From VAZQ01 sp963771845 (GTDB lineage Bacteria > Pseudomonadota > Alphaproteobacteria > Rhizobiales > Xanthobacteraceae): a stretch of 64,000 nucleotides of DNA. The notes under the pieces are model-generated. The model ran no database searches, had not been told where the DNA came from, and saw nothing but the letters and a program-made list of their open reading frames with translations. A program made the position numbers and the translations under genes. Location: assembly GCA_963771845.1 (NCBI GenBank), contig CAVYVC010000004.1:1-64000 (forward strand). The letters are read 5' to 3'. Positions 46,520 to 56,305 of the stretch are shown piece by piece (position 1 is the stretch's first letter; each line of letters starts with the position of its first letter).

Positions 46520-47335
46520 ATGCCTGGGTTGATTCCCGCGCCAATACGTTGGGCGGCTGAGCGACTCTCACGCAATATCGTGTTCCGTTCACGTTTGCCA
46601 GCGCGGTTTGGCCGGCGGTCGATCTATCTGTCTCCGGGTAACCACTTGGCAGTGCTCAAACCCGGCGTAAATCGCTTCGAGACATATCTGCTCGGCTTTG
46701 CGGAGCGTTTCGTCGACAACGGCTCCGTTGTCTGGGATATCGGCGCGAACATGGGCATCTTTGCATTTCCAGCAGCCCACAAAGCAGGAGCAAGCGGATT
46801 TGTCCTCGCGATTGAGCCGGATCCATTTAATCAACTCATACTTCAGCGCACGCGGAGCCATCCGGACAACGTTGACCTGAACATCACTATCTTGCCTGCG
46901 GCGGTCTCGCGTGAGATTGGGACTGCAGAGCTGCAGATTCCTCAACGTGGACGTTCGGCCAATAGGCTTGAGGGCGGCGTGCAGGGCACACAAACGGGAG
47001 GCGTGCGTGAACGCCTGACCGTGATGACGGTAACACTTGATTGGCTTGCGGACCGCTATCCCGCGCCGCAGTTCATCAAGTGCGATGCGGAGGGTGCGGA
47101 GGCCTGGATCCTGGAAGGGGCATGCAAGCTGCTCAAAACCGCGCGTCCGATAATCAATATGGAAATGCCGAAAGAGAATGCGGAAATCTGCAAGGCAATC
47201 TTTGCGAGCAATGGCTATGGCACCTTCAGCGCCTACGATCCGATCACGCCCAGTAACGAGCTTGCCACTATCGATGCAATCTGGGAGGTCCTGGCTGTGC
47301 CTCGGGAACAAGTCGCAAAGCTGGCGGGCCGATGA
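46520..47335 (+). CDS. FkbM family methyltransferase
   Basis: This 271-residue SAM-dependent O-methyltransferase has motif I VVWDIGANMGIFAFPAA, an acidic residue for SAM ribose (LAIEPDPFN), the FkbM strand TVTLDWLADRYPAPQFIKCD and AEGAEAWILEGA. FkbM methyltransferases act on sugar and polyketide hydroxyls, often in surface polysaccharides. AGGAGGGG lies just before ATG 46520. It follows tldD by 50 nt on the same strand but is not obviously related to it. Confidence 0.9.
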   Translation: MPGLIPAPIRWAAERLSRNIVFRSRLPARFGRRSIYLSPGNHLAVLKPGVNRFETYLLGFAERFVDNGSVVWDIGANMGIFAFPAAHKAGASGFVLAIEPDPFNQLILQRTRSHPDNVDLNITILPAAVSREIGTAELQIPQRGRSANRLEGGVQGTQTGGVRERLTVMTVTLDWLADRYPAPQFIKCDAEGAEAWILEGACKLLKTARPIINMEMPKENAEICKAIFASNGYGTFSAYDPITPSNELATIDAIWEVLAVPREQVAKLAGR

Positions 47336-47447
47336 GAGTAGTGACGGAGCACTCAATTGATCGCTGCGGAGAAGCCGGACTGTTCGAGCGCGACGAAAAC
47401 AGCGCCCGCCGTGCCCGCCATCACCGCATCATGATCGTCTCCAAGCT

Positions 47448-47984
47448 TTATCTGATAACCCCGGAGATACAACACGGTTTGCGCAAGGGGCGCGTGATGC
47501 GGTTCTTGAGATAGCACACTGCGGACGTCCCGACATAACCGGGCCGAACATAGGTCCAGGCGCGGCAGGCTGCTTCGCCTTCACAGGCGGCTTGACAACT
47601 CCCGCCGGTGGGGTCGCTTGCGACATCGAAATGCCGCACGTCTCCGCCGTAACGGTCGAACCCGAACTCGATCACGCCGGTACGCGGCTCGATCACGCCC
47701 GTGCCGCGCACGCCGGATACACAACAGGGCGCTGGAATCCGCTTGGGCACGCGGGATTTCAACCAGCACACCGCGCTGGTATTTTCCGTGAGGGGATAGG
47801 AAAACGCCCAGGCGCGACAGCGGGGATCACGTTCGCAGCGCGCAGCGCAAATGGCGGGATCGGCAAAACGCATGATAAAGCTCGTATAGTCGCTGCCCGG
47901 CCGGTCGAAGCCGACCTGCGCCCGCGCAGACGAGGTCGCAGCGACGATCACGATCAGCAAGCCCACCCGCCAGCATCGCGGCAT
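47448..47984 (-). CDS. Secreted PAN/Apple-domain protein
   Basis: This 178-residue protein has a signal peptide (MPRCWRVGLLIVIVAATSSARA). Two PAN-like units follow, each starting GFDRxGxDY/VRHFD and containing a Cys series: ICAARCERDPRCRAWAFSYP...CWLK and SCQAACEGEAACRAWTYVRP...CYLK. The last Cys pairs (PCCVSGVRG, PCCISGVIR) close each unit. The PAN fold binds proteins or carbohydrates. It faces the FkbM gene and the CPA2 gene but has no clear partner. Confidence 0.9.
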   Translation of the reverse strand: MPRCWRVGLLIVIVAATSSARAQVGFDRPGSDYTSFIMRFADPAICAARCERDPRCRAWAFSYPLTENTSAVCWLKSRVPKRIPAPCCVSGVRGTGVIEPRTGVIEFGFDRYGGDVRHFDVASDPTGGSCQAACEGEAACRAWTYVRPGYVGTSAVCYLKNRITRPLRKPCCISGVIR

Positions 47985-48122
47985 GCGCAGATTCTCGCTC
48001 GGCTAGCCCCCCCTTGTAATGGTAGAGAACAAGTGTGGCACGCGCGAGTGCCGATGCGAACACGGCACGGCAGAGCAAATTCCCCCAATCGCGCGGTGCT
48101 CCATTCCAACCTGCGGACCGTC

Positions 48123-49952
48123 ATGACTGCACAACTCGGCGAATTTGGGTTTCTCACGTTTGGCCTCGTGCTCCTGCTCACTGCCGTCCTGAGCGTGCCG
48201 ATCGGCCGCAAGATCGGCCTGCCTTCCATCGTCGCCTATCTGCTCGGAGGCATCATCATCGGTCCCTCCGGGTTCGCCCTCTTCCCCACGCCCGAAAGCA
48301 TCATCCCGGTATCGGTACTCGGCGTGGTGATGCTGCTGTTCCTCATCGGGCTTGAGCTCGAGCTCGGCCAATTGCTTGCAATGCGGCGCGCCATCTTCGG
48401 CCTCGGCGCTGCTCAATTGGCATCAACCGCGCTCGCAATCGCGCTGCTCGGTCATGGGCTCGGGCTCCTTGGTTGGCGCGGTGCCATTGTTGCGGGACTG
48501 GCGCTCGCCATGTCGGCGACCGCGATCGCACTGCAAATCCTGGAAGATCGCGGAGAGCTGCAGCACGGTTATGGCCAACGCGCGTTTGCCATTCTCCTGT
48601 TCCAGGACATGGCCGTGGTGCCGCTCCTGGCGCTGCTGCCCTTGCTGGCACAGGGCGGCACCCACGCCGATCTTGGGCAGGCCGCACGCGCGGTTGCCCT
48701 CATCGCAGGCGCTATCGCCGCCATCGTGCTGGCGGGCCGATATCTGCTCAATCCATTCTTCCGGCTGCTCGCGCACAGCGGATCGCGCGAGGTCATGACG
48801 GCGGCGGCACTGCTCGTCGTGCTGGGGGCGGCTTTGACCATGCAGCTCGCCGGCATGCCCATGGCACTGGGGGCTTTTCTTGCCGGGGTTCTGCTCGCCG
48901 AATCAAATTACCGGCACGAGCTCGAGGCCGATATCGAGCCGTTCCGCGGCCTCCTGCTCGCTCTGTTCTTCATGGGCATCGGCATGAGCATCGATATCGG
49001 GCTCGTGCGCGCGAATCTTGTTCTGATCACGGTCGCTGCGGTGACGATTACGGTTTTGAAGGCGGCGATCGTCTGGCTTCTCTTCCGCCCCGTCTGCGCG
49101 CGCGGGGATGCGCTGCGCGCAGGTTCGGTGCTCACCAGTGCCGGCGAGTTCGCGTTCGTGCTGATCCCGTTGGGGAGCGCTTTAGGAGTGTTCGACGAAC
49201 AAGCGTCCGGCGTCCTCATTGCGATCGCCGCCGTGACGATGCTTTTGGGCCCGCTGGTCGCGAGCCTTTCCGACACTTTGCTCCGGCGCTTTGCCGGATC
49301 CGAGGAGCGCGAGGCCGACGACTTTGCCGGCGTGCGCGGGTCGGTGCTCGTGGTCGGTTGGGGCCGCTTCGGCCAGATCGTCTCGCAATGTCTGCTGGCA
49401 GAAGGGATCGATGTTACGACCATCGATCGCGATCCCGAAATGATCCGGCAGGCAGGCCGGTTCGGGTTCAAGGTCTATTATGGCGACGGAACGCGACTCG
49501 ATGTCTTGCGGGCCGCGGGCGCCGGCAAGGTGCGGCTTATCGCCGTCTGCGTCGACGATCGGGATACCGCGAGCCGTATTGTCGATCTTTTGCAGTCGGA
49601 ATTTCCCGGCAGCGAGCTTTACGTGCGCTCCTATGACCGGCGGCATTCGCTTGCGCTCATCGCCAAGGGCGTGAGCTTCGAGCTGCGCGAGACCTATGAA
49701 TCGGCGCTCGCATTCGGGCGCAAGACGCTCGAGGCGCTCGGGCTCGATTCCGAGCGGGCGCTCGCGGTCGAAGAATTCGTGCGCCGCCGCGATCTCGACC
49801 GCTTGGCGCTGCAGCAGGCCGAAGGCATAACGGCGGGCCGGGATCTGCTGCATACGACCATGGTGCAGGAACCACTGAGCAAACCGTCAGGGGAAGCGAG
49901 GCCGCTCAACCCGGAGGCGGAAGAGATCGTGGATCGTCCTGCCGTGGAGTGA
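48123..49952 (+). CDS. CPA2-family cation:proton antiporter with TrkA-N domain (KefC/KefB-like)
   Basis: This 609-residue protein has an N-terminal twelve-helix Na+/H+ exchanger domain (VPIGRKIGLPSIVAYLLGGI, LLFLIGLELELGQLLAM, LFQDMAVVPLLALL) and a C-terminal TrkA-N/RCK domain starting VLVVGWGRFGQIVSQCL with the dinucleotide motif GxGxxG and an Asp after the second strand (TTIDRDPE). It is typical of glutathione-gated K+ efflux systems. ATG 48123 starts the hydrophobic domain. It is convergent with gshA, which makes glutathione's precursor, a suggestive but unproven link. Confidence 0.93.
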   Translation: MTAQLGEFGFLTFGLVLLLTAVLSVPIGRKIGLPSIVAYLLGGIIIGPSGFALFPTPESIIPVSVLGVVMLLFLIGLELELGQLLAMRRAIFGLGAAQLASTALAIALLGHGLGLLGWRGAIVAGLALAMSATAIALQILEDRGELQHGYGQRAFAILLFQDMAVVPLLALLPLLAQGGTHADLGQAARAVALIAGAIAAIVLAGRYLLNPFFRLLAHSGSREVMTAAALLVVLGAALTMQLAGMPMALGAFLAGVLLAESNYRHELEADIEPFRGLLLALFFMGIGMSIDIGLVRANLVLITVAAVTITVLKAAIVWLLFRPVCARGDALRAGSVLTSAGEFAFVLIPLGSALGVFDEQASGVLIAIAAVTMLLGPLVASLSDTLLRRFAGSEEREADDFAGVRGSVLVVGWGRFGQIVSQCLLAEGIDVTTIDRDPEMIRQAGRFGFKVYYGDGTRLDVLRAAGAGKVRLIAVCVDDRDTASRIVDLLQSEFPGSELYVRSYDRRHSLALIAKGVSFELRETYESALAFGRKTLEALGLDSERALAVEEFVRRRDLDRLALQQAEGITAGRDLLHTTMVQEPLSKPSGEARPLNPEAEEIVDRPAVE

Positions 49953-49954
49953 TC

Positions 49955-51325
49955 TCAATAGGCACATTCGCTGAATATCGGGGCAACACTTAGCTGCCAC
50001 TCGCCGTGAAATTTCGCGAGCAGCTCCTGCGCGGGCGTGACGCCGCGCGCAACATATTCCTGCAGTGGTGCGAGATAGCGGCGCTCGTCCTTGCCGGCAC
50101 GATCAAGGCGCGCGCGGCGTGACAAGCCCTCCTCGGCAAGCGTCATCGTGATTGCCGCTATCTCAACCACACGGCGCCCGCCAATGATTGCCTCGAAGCC
50201 AAGCTTGGGCACCTCATCGCGCAATTTCTGGCGCTCCTGCGCACTCCAAGCCTTCACCAGCTCCCACGCGGCATCGAGTGCGGCGTCATCGTAAAGAATT
50301 CCCGCCCAGTAGGCAGCCAAGGCACTGAGGCGCTGCCATGGCCCGCTGTCGGCTCCACGCATTTCCAGGTAGCGCTTGAGACGGACCTCCGGAAAGATGG
50401 TGGAGACATGATTTGCCCAATCGGAAATGGTTGCGCGCTCGCCCGGCATTCCCGGCAGACGTCCGCGCAAGAGATCGTGGAACGACTGGCCGGCAACGTC
50501 GATGTATTCCTCCCCGCGCTTGATAAAATACATCGGCACATCGAGGGCGTAATCGACGTAGCGTTCAAAACCCATTCCCGGCTCGAAAGCCCAGGGCAGC
50601 ATTCCCGACCGGTCGGGATCGGTATCGCGCCAGATTTCCGAGCGGAACGAAAGAAAACCGTTCGGCTTGCCTTCGGTGAAAGGTGAATTGGCGAACATGG
50701 CGGTAGCCACCGGCTGCAGCGCGAGCGAGACGCGCAACTTTTTCACCATGTCGGACTCGGAGGAGAAGTCGAGATTGGTCTGCACCGTGCAGGTCCGGTA
50801 CATCATATCGAGACCGAGATTTCCGACCTTAGGCATGTAGCCCGTCATGATCCGATAACGGCCCTTCGGCATGGCCGGCATGTCGGCGCGACTCCAGTTC
50901 GGCGTCATTCCCAGACCGAGGAAACCAATTCCGAGGGGGCGCGCGACTTCCTTGACCTGCGCAAGGTGAGCCATCAGCTCCGAGCATGTCTGATGCACGG
51001 TCTCGAGCGGCGCTCCGGATAATTCGAACTGGCCGCCGGGCTCGAGCGAGATCGCCCCGCCCCCGGTGACGTCAAGCAATCCGATGATATTGCCGTGCTC
51101 GATAATCGGCTCCCAGCCGAGCAGGTGCTGCATGCCTTCCAGCAGCGCGCGGATGCTGCGGGGCCCGTCGTAGGGAACCGGATGATGGCGCGCTTGCGTG
51201 AAGGCGAATTTCTCGTGCTCGGTGCCGATCCGAAACTGCGACTTGGGCTTGCAGCCGGCTTCGAACCACGCGATCAGCTCCTCGCGCGTTTCGATCGGCG
51301 TCATGTCGATCTGGTCACGTGCCAT
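49955..51325 (-). CDS. gshA: Glutamate-cysteine ligase
   Basis: This 456-residue enzyme catalyses the first step of glutathione synthesis, ATP-dependent gamma-glutamylcysteine formation. It is of the proteobacterial/plant type: FRIGTEHEKFAFTQ near residue 30, GLLDVTGGGAISLEPGGQFE, MMYRTCTVQTNLDFSSE and ATAMFANSPFTEGKPNGFLS. ATG 51325 was chosen; the frame is open to 51397. It ends 2 nt from the CPA2 antiporter gene, so the two are convergent. Confidence 0.95.
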   Translation of the reverse strand: MARDQIDMTPIETREELIAWFEAGCKPKSQFRIGTEHEKFAFTQARHHPVPYDGPRSIRALLEGMQHLLGWEPIIEHGNIIGLLDVTGGGAISLEPGGQFELSGAPLETVHQTCSELMAHLAQVKEVARPLGIGFLGLGMTPNWSRADMPAMPKGRYRIMTGYMPKVGNLGLDMMYRTCTVQTNLDFSSESDMVKKLRVSLALQPVATAMFANSPFTEGKPNGFLSFRSEIWRDTDPDRSGMLPWAFEPGMGFERYVDYALDVPMYFIKRGEEYIDVAGQSFHDLLRGRLPGMPGERATISDWANHVSTIFPEVRLKRYLEMRGADSGPWQRLSALAAYWAGILYDDAALDAAWELVKAWSAQERQKLRDEVPKLGFEAIIGGRRVVEIAAITMTLAEEGLSRRARLDRAGKDERRYLAPLQEYVARGVTPAQELLAKFHGEWQLSVAPIFSECAY

Positions 51326-51415
51326 TCGGCATTCCGGCAAAAGGGCCGCGGACCTTACACGGGCGCCGCGAAAGAGCAAATCCTTCCCTGGGACCAATTG
51401 GCGCCGCGCGCGTTA

Positions 51416-51645
51416 ATGCGCAGGAGCGCGTTGGACAAATTTTACGAGCGGGACGTGATTCTCGCCCCCAATCGCAACATCTGGCGCCTGGAGCGCGTTG
51501 AGCGGGCGGCAATACTGATCGATGCAGCGCGTTATTTCGGCGCGCTACGCGATACCCTGATCAAGGCAAGACAAGCTTCGTCGACCACGCTGCCCGCCGC
51601 GCCTCCGATCATCTACCCGTGCTGGCCGATGTAGTGGTAGGTTGA
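51416..51645 (+). pseudogene. Deletion fusion: phospholipase D N-terminus joined to an EEP C-terminus
   Basis: The first 50 codons encode the start of a PLD-family protein (LDKFYERDVILAPNRNIWRL, ERAAILIDAARYFGALRDTL). At IKARQ the similarity stops, and in another frame 22 residues encode FVDHAARRASDHLPVLADVV, with the SDHLPV motif ending endonuclease/exonuclease/phosphatase proteins. The two genes are often near each other in this order, so a deletion of several kilobases probably joined them here. Confidence 0.65.
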
Positions 51646-51753
51646 GACCCTGCCGCCAGACCGGCCGGTCTTGCCATCGCCTGTGCCTGTGCTTGCGGCT
51701 GAAACAAAGAATCTAGCAATTCCGGACCTTCCGGAATTCGGGGGAGGATCGCC

Positions 51754-52731
51754 ATGCACTTGAAGAAGCTCGCTGCAATTGCCGTTGCTGTTCTCACGGC
51801 CGGCATTGCGGCCGCCGCGGCCGAGGATTATCCGTCGCGCCCGATTAGCGTCATCGTCCCGTTCCCGGCGGGAGGGCCGACCGACGCGCTGGCGCGCGTT
51901 CTCGCCGAGCGGATGAAAACGTCGCTTGGTCAATCCGTCATCATTGAAAACGTCACGGGAGCAGCAGGCACCATTGGCGTCGGCCGCGTGGCGCGTGCGG
52001 CACCCGACGGTTACACGGTGAGCATCGGTCATTGGCAGACCCACGTCATCAACGGCGCGACCTACACGCTGCCCTACGACGTGGTGAAGGATTTCGAGCC
52101 GGTCGCGCTGGTCGCGGATAATCCGATCTGGATCGTGGCAAAAGCCGCCTTCCCGCCAAACAATTTCGCGCAGTTCATCGCCTGGCTCAAGGACAATCCC
52201 GGCAAGGTCACGGTGGGCATTGGCGGCGTCGGCGGTGGAGCGGATGTCGTGGGCACGTATTTCCAGAAGAGCACCGGCACCCGCTTTCAGTTCGTGCCTT
52301 ATCGCGGCGCCGCACCCATGATTTAAGATCTTGTCGCGGGACAGATCGACCTCACCTTCACACAGGTTGCGAGCGCGCTTGCCCAGGTGCGTGGCGGTCA
52401 GCTCAAGGCCTATGCGGTGATGGCCAAACAACGCTGGGCGGCAACTCCCGATACGCCGACCATCGATGAGGTCGGGCTCCCCGGGCTTTACGCCTCGTTC
52501 TGGCACGGCCTCTGGCTTCCCAAGGGCACGCCAAAATACGTCATCGCAAAGCTGCATGCTGCGGTCGTCGAGACCTTGGCCGATACATCCGTGCGCCAAC
52601 GGCTAGGCGACCTCGGCCAGGAAATCTGGCCGCCCGAGAAGCAGACGCCGCAAGGCTTAAGCGCGTTTCAGCAGGCCGAGATCGACAAGTGGTGGCCGAT
52701 CATCAAGGCCGCCGGCATCAAGGTGGATTGA
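51754..52731 (+). pseudogene. Bug/TctC tripartite tricarboxylate binding protein with internal stop
   Basis: The protein would be 325 aa. It has a signal peptide (MHLKKLAAIAVAVLTAGIAA...), the TctC start YPSRPISVIVPFPAGGPTD and the binding-loop motif VGIGGVGGGADVVGTYF. The first part stops at TAA 52324-52326 after YRGAAPMI; the same frame continues DLVAGQIDLTFTQVASALAQ and runs on to 52731 with a normal C-terminus. CAA (Gln) to TAA would explain it, as most homologues have Q in this place. No TctA/TctB genes are beside it. Confidence 0.9.
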
Positions 52732-52810
52732 GCTTGTCATTTGCCGCCGAGCCTCATCACCGTGGCCGTGCGCGGCAAGCGGGCTAACGCAAATAACGGC
52801 GCAATAGGGA

Positions 52811-54163
52811 ATGCAGAAGATGGAACCGCCGGCATTCGCCACGCCAAGAGCGCGGTATGAATACGGCGCGAGGCTTCGCAAGCGCACACCGCTCGAAGCG
52901 CACGCGGATCTGCACGAGCCGCGCGGGCGAAATCCGGTCGCCCTCCTTACTGCCGGCGACCGCACCCGCGTGCCCGAACTCATCCCGGTCCGCTATGAGC
53001 GCATGCTCGCAAGCCCCTTTGCGTTCTTGCGCGGAGCCGCCGCCGTGATGGCGCAGGATCTCAAGCATCAGGCCGGCGCCGGCATTGCGGTTCAGGCCTG
53101 CGGCGATTGCCACCTTCTGAATTTCGGCGCGTTTGCCACTCCGGAGGAGAACATCCTGTTCGACATCAACGATTTTGACGAGACTCTGCCGGGAGTGGAT
53201 TTCACCGTGGACCTGAAAAGATTGATGGCGAGCTTCGCGGTGGCCGCGCTCGCTGCCAAACTCTCAAAAAAACGCGCGCGATTGCTCGCCGCGAGCGCGG
53301 CGAAAGCCTACCGTGTCCATATCGGCCGTCTCGCCAAGCTCACGCCGCTCGAAATCTGGCACAGCAAGATCGATCTCAATCGTGAAATCAGACGCATCGA
53401 CACTCCATCGCTACGGCGAAAGCTCGCGGTGATCGTCTCCAAGGCTGAGCGACACCTGGAAGAGGATGACAATTTTCCGCATCTGGTCAGAGACGGCCGC
53501 ATCGCCGACCGCCCCCCTCTGATCTACCATTTGACCAAGAGCGCCGACCGGCGGCATCGCCTCGACGCCGAACGCGTGTTCGAATCCTATCGTCGCCGGC
53601 TCCCGCCGGAGCTGCTCTATCTGTTCGACCGCTATGTGCTCAAGGACGTCGCATTCAAGGTTGTCGGCGTCGGCAGCGTGGGCACGTTCTGCGCGATCGG
53701 TCTGTTCATGAGCCCCGGCGGCGCGCCGCTGTTCCTGCAACTCAAGGAAGCACGCAGCTCGGCGCTGGAGTGTCTGGGAATGACATTCCGCGGCCATCCC
53801 GGCCGGCGCGTGGTCGAAGGCCAGCGCACGATGCAGGCGGCAAGCGACATCTTTCTGGGATGGACGGAGGACGGCGCACCGGCACGGCACTTCTACGTCC
53901 GGCACCTGAAGAACCGCCGGCTTGGATCGCTCGGCGAGCTGGTGGAAGAGGAGGCGCTGTCGAGCTACGCCAATCTCTGCGGACGCACTCTGGCGCGCGC
54001 CCACGCCCGCTCGGCCGATCCGGTAGTCCTTGCCGGCTATATGGGCAAGAGCGGCGCGTTCGACGACGCGCTCGCCTCATTCGCAATGCTCTACGCTCGC
54101 CGTACGCGCGAGGATTATGAGATGTTGCTTCATTCAAAGCGCGCTGCAAAGCGCAAGCGCTGA
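52811..54163 (+). CDS. DUF2252 family protein
   Basis: This 450-residue protein has the DUF2252 hallmarks: RMLASPFAFLRGAAAVMAQD, QACGDCHLLNFGAFATPE, FDINDFDETLPGVDFTVDLK and VVGVGSVGTFCAIGLF followed by FLQLKEARSSALE. The fold is kinase-like (aminoglycoside phosphotransferase-like), with the HD/ND-type catalytic loop in CGDCHLLNFG and FDINDFD. No function is established for the family. It stands alone before the DUF4344 array. Confidence 0.92.
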   Translation: MQKMEPPAFATPRARYEYGARLRKRTPLEAHADLHEPRGRNPVALLTAGDRTRVPELIPVRYERMLASPFAFLRGAAAVMAQDLKHQAGAGIAVQACGDCHLLNFGAFATPEENILFDINDFDETLPGVDFTVDLKRLMASFAVAALAAKLSKKRARLLAASAAKAYRVHIGRLAKLTPLEIWHSKIDLNREIRRIDTPSLRRKLAVIVSKAERHLEEDDNFPHLVRDGRIADRPPLIYHLTKSADRRHRLDAERVFESYRRRLPPELLYLFDRYVLKDVAFKVVGVGSVGTFCAIGLFMSPGGAPLFLQLKEARSSALECLGMTFRGHPGRRVVEGQRTMQAASDIFLGWTEDGAPARHFYVRHLKNRRLGSLGELVEEEALSSYANLCGRTLARAHARSADPVVLAGYMGKSGAFDDALASFAMLYARRTREDYEMLLHSKRAAKRKR

Positions 54164-54300
54164 CGGAAATTGCCGGATTTCAGCGGCACTCCGGCGCGGA
54201 GTCCGGCGTGGGCGCGCCGTAGCGGGCATGAATGAAAGCCCCATACATTCGCCGCCAATCGCGGCCTGCAAGCCGGGGCGGCGAAGGATTTGGCGCACGA

Positions 54301-55209
54301 TCAGAGCTTGAAGTCCTCCGGCCGGAGAATCCTCATGGCTCGGACCTTTTTCATCAGCTCCTGGTCGACATCGGGCAATACTGTCTTGCGGAACGCTATG
54401 TCGGCCTGGTGGTATTCATTCGCGCAGTTGGGTTTGCGCACCGGCGGCAATAGCGCGTCCGCCAATTGCTTGAATGTGGCCGGGTCCCCGCCATAGGCCA
54501 TGCACAGGAAATTGACTGCTCGCTGCCCGCTGAGGCTGTGAACATCAGCTTCCGCGGCAGGAGAAGGAACGCCCTTGTTGTTGCGCAGATCAAGGGCGTT
54601 GAAGTGGTGCCATACATTGTAGGTTCCCTTGATGGTGGTCAAAGCCACGGAATTGCCGAACTGCATCATCATGAAGCCGGCGATCATGTCGGCGGCGTCC
54701 TCCTCGCGCCCGAGACGCGGAATCCCCTGAATGTGGAAGATGGCATGACCCATCTCGTGCAGCGTCACACCTATGGTGCCGCCGAGAATGACTTCGGCGC
54801 TCGTAAATCCGGGGACCAGGCCGGGGGTCGAGTCCGTGAACGGCTCGCCGGGCTTGCGCTTGAATTCGACCGAGGCTTCATTCTCGAGAAAGTCGAACCA
54901 TGAATAGCAAAGACGAAGCTTATATTCCTCGGGCGAGTAATACGAATTCGGTCCTTTGCAACTCTCATCCCCCTCCTCCACGGACAGCGTGATCTCGTGC
55001 TTGAGACGCACTGGCGACAGCAGCGCATCGAGCTCCTCGAGAATCTGGCGCCGTTTCAGCTTGAGATAAATCTGCTCGTATTTCGGCTCCAGATACTGGG
55101 TCGTGACCTTGCTGTTGTGCAGATTGGAGGGTGCCTGTGCGACCGCCGCCATCGTCCCGGCGGCCACGCAGGCAAAGCCCAATGTCGCAACGATCGTAAG
55201 GCGTTTCAT
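54301..55209 (-). CDS. DUF4344-type putative metallopeptidase A (HExxH intact)
   Basis: This 302-residue exported protein starts MKRLTIVATLGFACVAAGTM with a signal peptide ending near AVAQ. The zinc motif is TLHEMGHAIFHI (H151, E152, H155), with a likely third ligand in the REEDAAD segment at 168-174. Family core: YEQIYLKLKRRQILEELDAL near 44-63 and FLCMAYGGDPATF near 250. Cys84 and Cys101 are probably disulfide-bonded. Its ATG is one base after the stop of gene B with AAGGA upstream, so B-A is a coupled operon. The substrate is unknown. It is more similar to F than to its neighbours B, C and D. Confidence 0.9.
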   Translation of the reverse strand: MKRLTIVATLGFACVAAGTMAAVAQAPSNLHNSKVTTQYLEPKYEQIYLKLKRRQILEELDALLSPVRLKHEITLSVEEGDESCKGPNSYYSPEEYKLRLCYSWFDFLENEASVEFKRKPGEPFTDSTPGLVPGFTSAEVILGGTIGVTLHEMGHAIFHIQGIPRLGREEDAADMIAGFMMMQFGNSVALTTIKGTYNVWHHFNALDLRNNKGVPSPAAEADVHSLSGQRAVNFLCMAYGGDPATFKQLADALLPPVRKPNCANEYHQADIAFRKTVLPDVDQELMKKVRAMRILRPEDFKL

Positions 55210-55210
55210 G

Positions 55211-56092
55211 TCAGTCATCCTTGAGCCATTGCATGCTCTGCACCTGCTTGAGCAGGCCGGCATCCACGTAGGGGTTCAGGATTGTCCGCGTGAAGGCGTC
55301 CTTGACCTGCTCATACTCTTCGCTCTTCGTGCACTCTCGCTCCAGCGGCAAGTCCGAGATCGCCGGTGTCCGATTGAATGCGAGCAAGGCCGAAAAGCCG
55401 ATGGGGTCGCTGCCGACAGCGATACACAAGATATTATAGTATCGCTGCCGCACAGTCGGGCGAATGCCATCCAGATAATTCACATTCGACATCGTGTTCG
55501 AGCTGTTGCGAAGCGCGATGTCCAGCACGTTGAGGAACCATGCCGTTCCGAAAACCGTCTTGCGCGCAACATCAGTCCCGAATTGCAGCATCACGAATGC
55601 GGCGACATGATCGGCCGCATCTTCCGCTCTGCCCCAAACCGGCACCTCAAGCATGTCGAAAACCCCCAGCGCGACGTCATGCAGGACCTCCTCCACAAAC
55701 GGACCGACAATGGCCATGTCGCGCGTGACCAATTGCGGCCCAATCGCCCCAATCTGTCCCTGTGGCTGTGCCTGTTCGACCAAGGCGACGAACTCGTAGC
55801 AGATGGTCACGGGACCGCCGGGAGTGTACGGCGCAAACGGATTACCGCCGCATTCCCCCGTCTTGACCGTAAGCTTGCGGGGCAGCTTCAAGGGCGAAAG
55901 AAATTGCTGCAGGGTCTCGAGCACCTTGCGCTGCTTCAGCCGGTCATAGATCGGCCGGTAGTCGGCCTTCTTCGGCTCCTCGTAGACGATGCTGATTTGA
56001 TTCGTCTGCTCCTGGGCGAGCGATGGCGTCCCGGGAACGGCTAGCCAGATCAATGTTACGACGAAGCCGGTTATGGTGACGCCGTATCGCAT
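55211..56092 (-). CDS. DUF4344-like protein B, catalytic motif lost
   Basis: This 293-residue exported homologue has a signal peptide (ITGFVVTLIWLAVPGTPSLA) and the family core (YRPIYDRLKQRKVLETLQQF, GGPVTICYEF, WGRAEDAAD, QFGTDVARK). Where A and D have HEMGH it has HDVAL (138-142): the first His stays, while the catalytic Glu and second zinc His are gone. It should not be an active zinc peptidase. GTAWFL after the motif and GECGG before it are shared with E. GGGAG precedes ATG 56092. It is the first gene of the B-A operon. Confidence 0.9.
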   Translation of the reverse strand: MRYGVTITGFVVTLIWLAVPGTPSLAQEQTNQISIVYEEPKKADYRPIYDRLKQRKVLETLQQFLSPLKLPRKLTVKTGECGGNPFAPYTPGGPVTICYEFVALVEQAQPQGQIGAIGPQLVTRDMAIVGPFVEEVLHDVALGVFDMLEVPVWGRAEDAADHVAAFVMLQFGTDVARKTVFGTAWFLNVLDIALRNSSNTMSNVNYLDGIRPTVRQRYYNILCIAVGSDPIGFSALLAFNRTPAISDLPLERECTKSEEYEQVKDAFTRTILNPYVDAGLLKQVQSMQWLKDD

Positions 56093-56305
56093 CTATCTGC
56101 TCCCTTCTGTGCTCACTGACATTTAGATGGCAATCCGGGCGAGTGGTCAATGGCGCCCGCGCGTGTCGAGCGGCGTTATTGCTGAGAAGCCAGCACCGCC
56201 TTGCATTTCAGACCGGCAGAAGTTTGCGTCGCTACGAGGGTAGGCATCGCCCCCGCACGGCAAATCTGGACCATGACTCGTGTAGCGTGTCTTGCAGTCC
56301 GGGCC

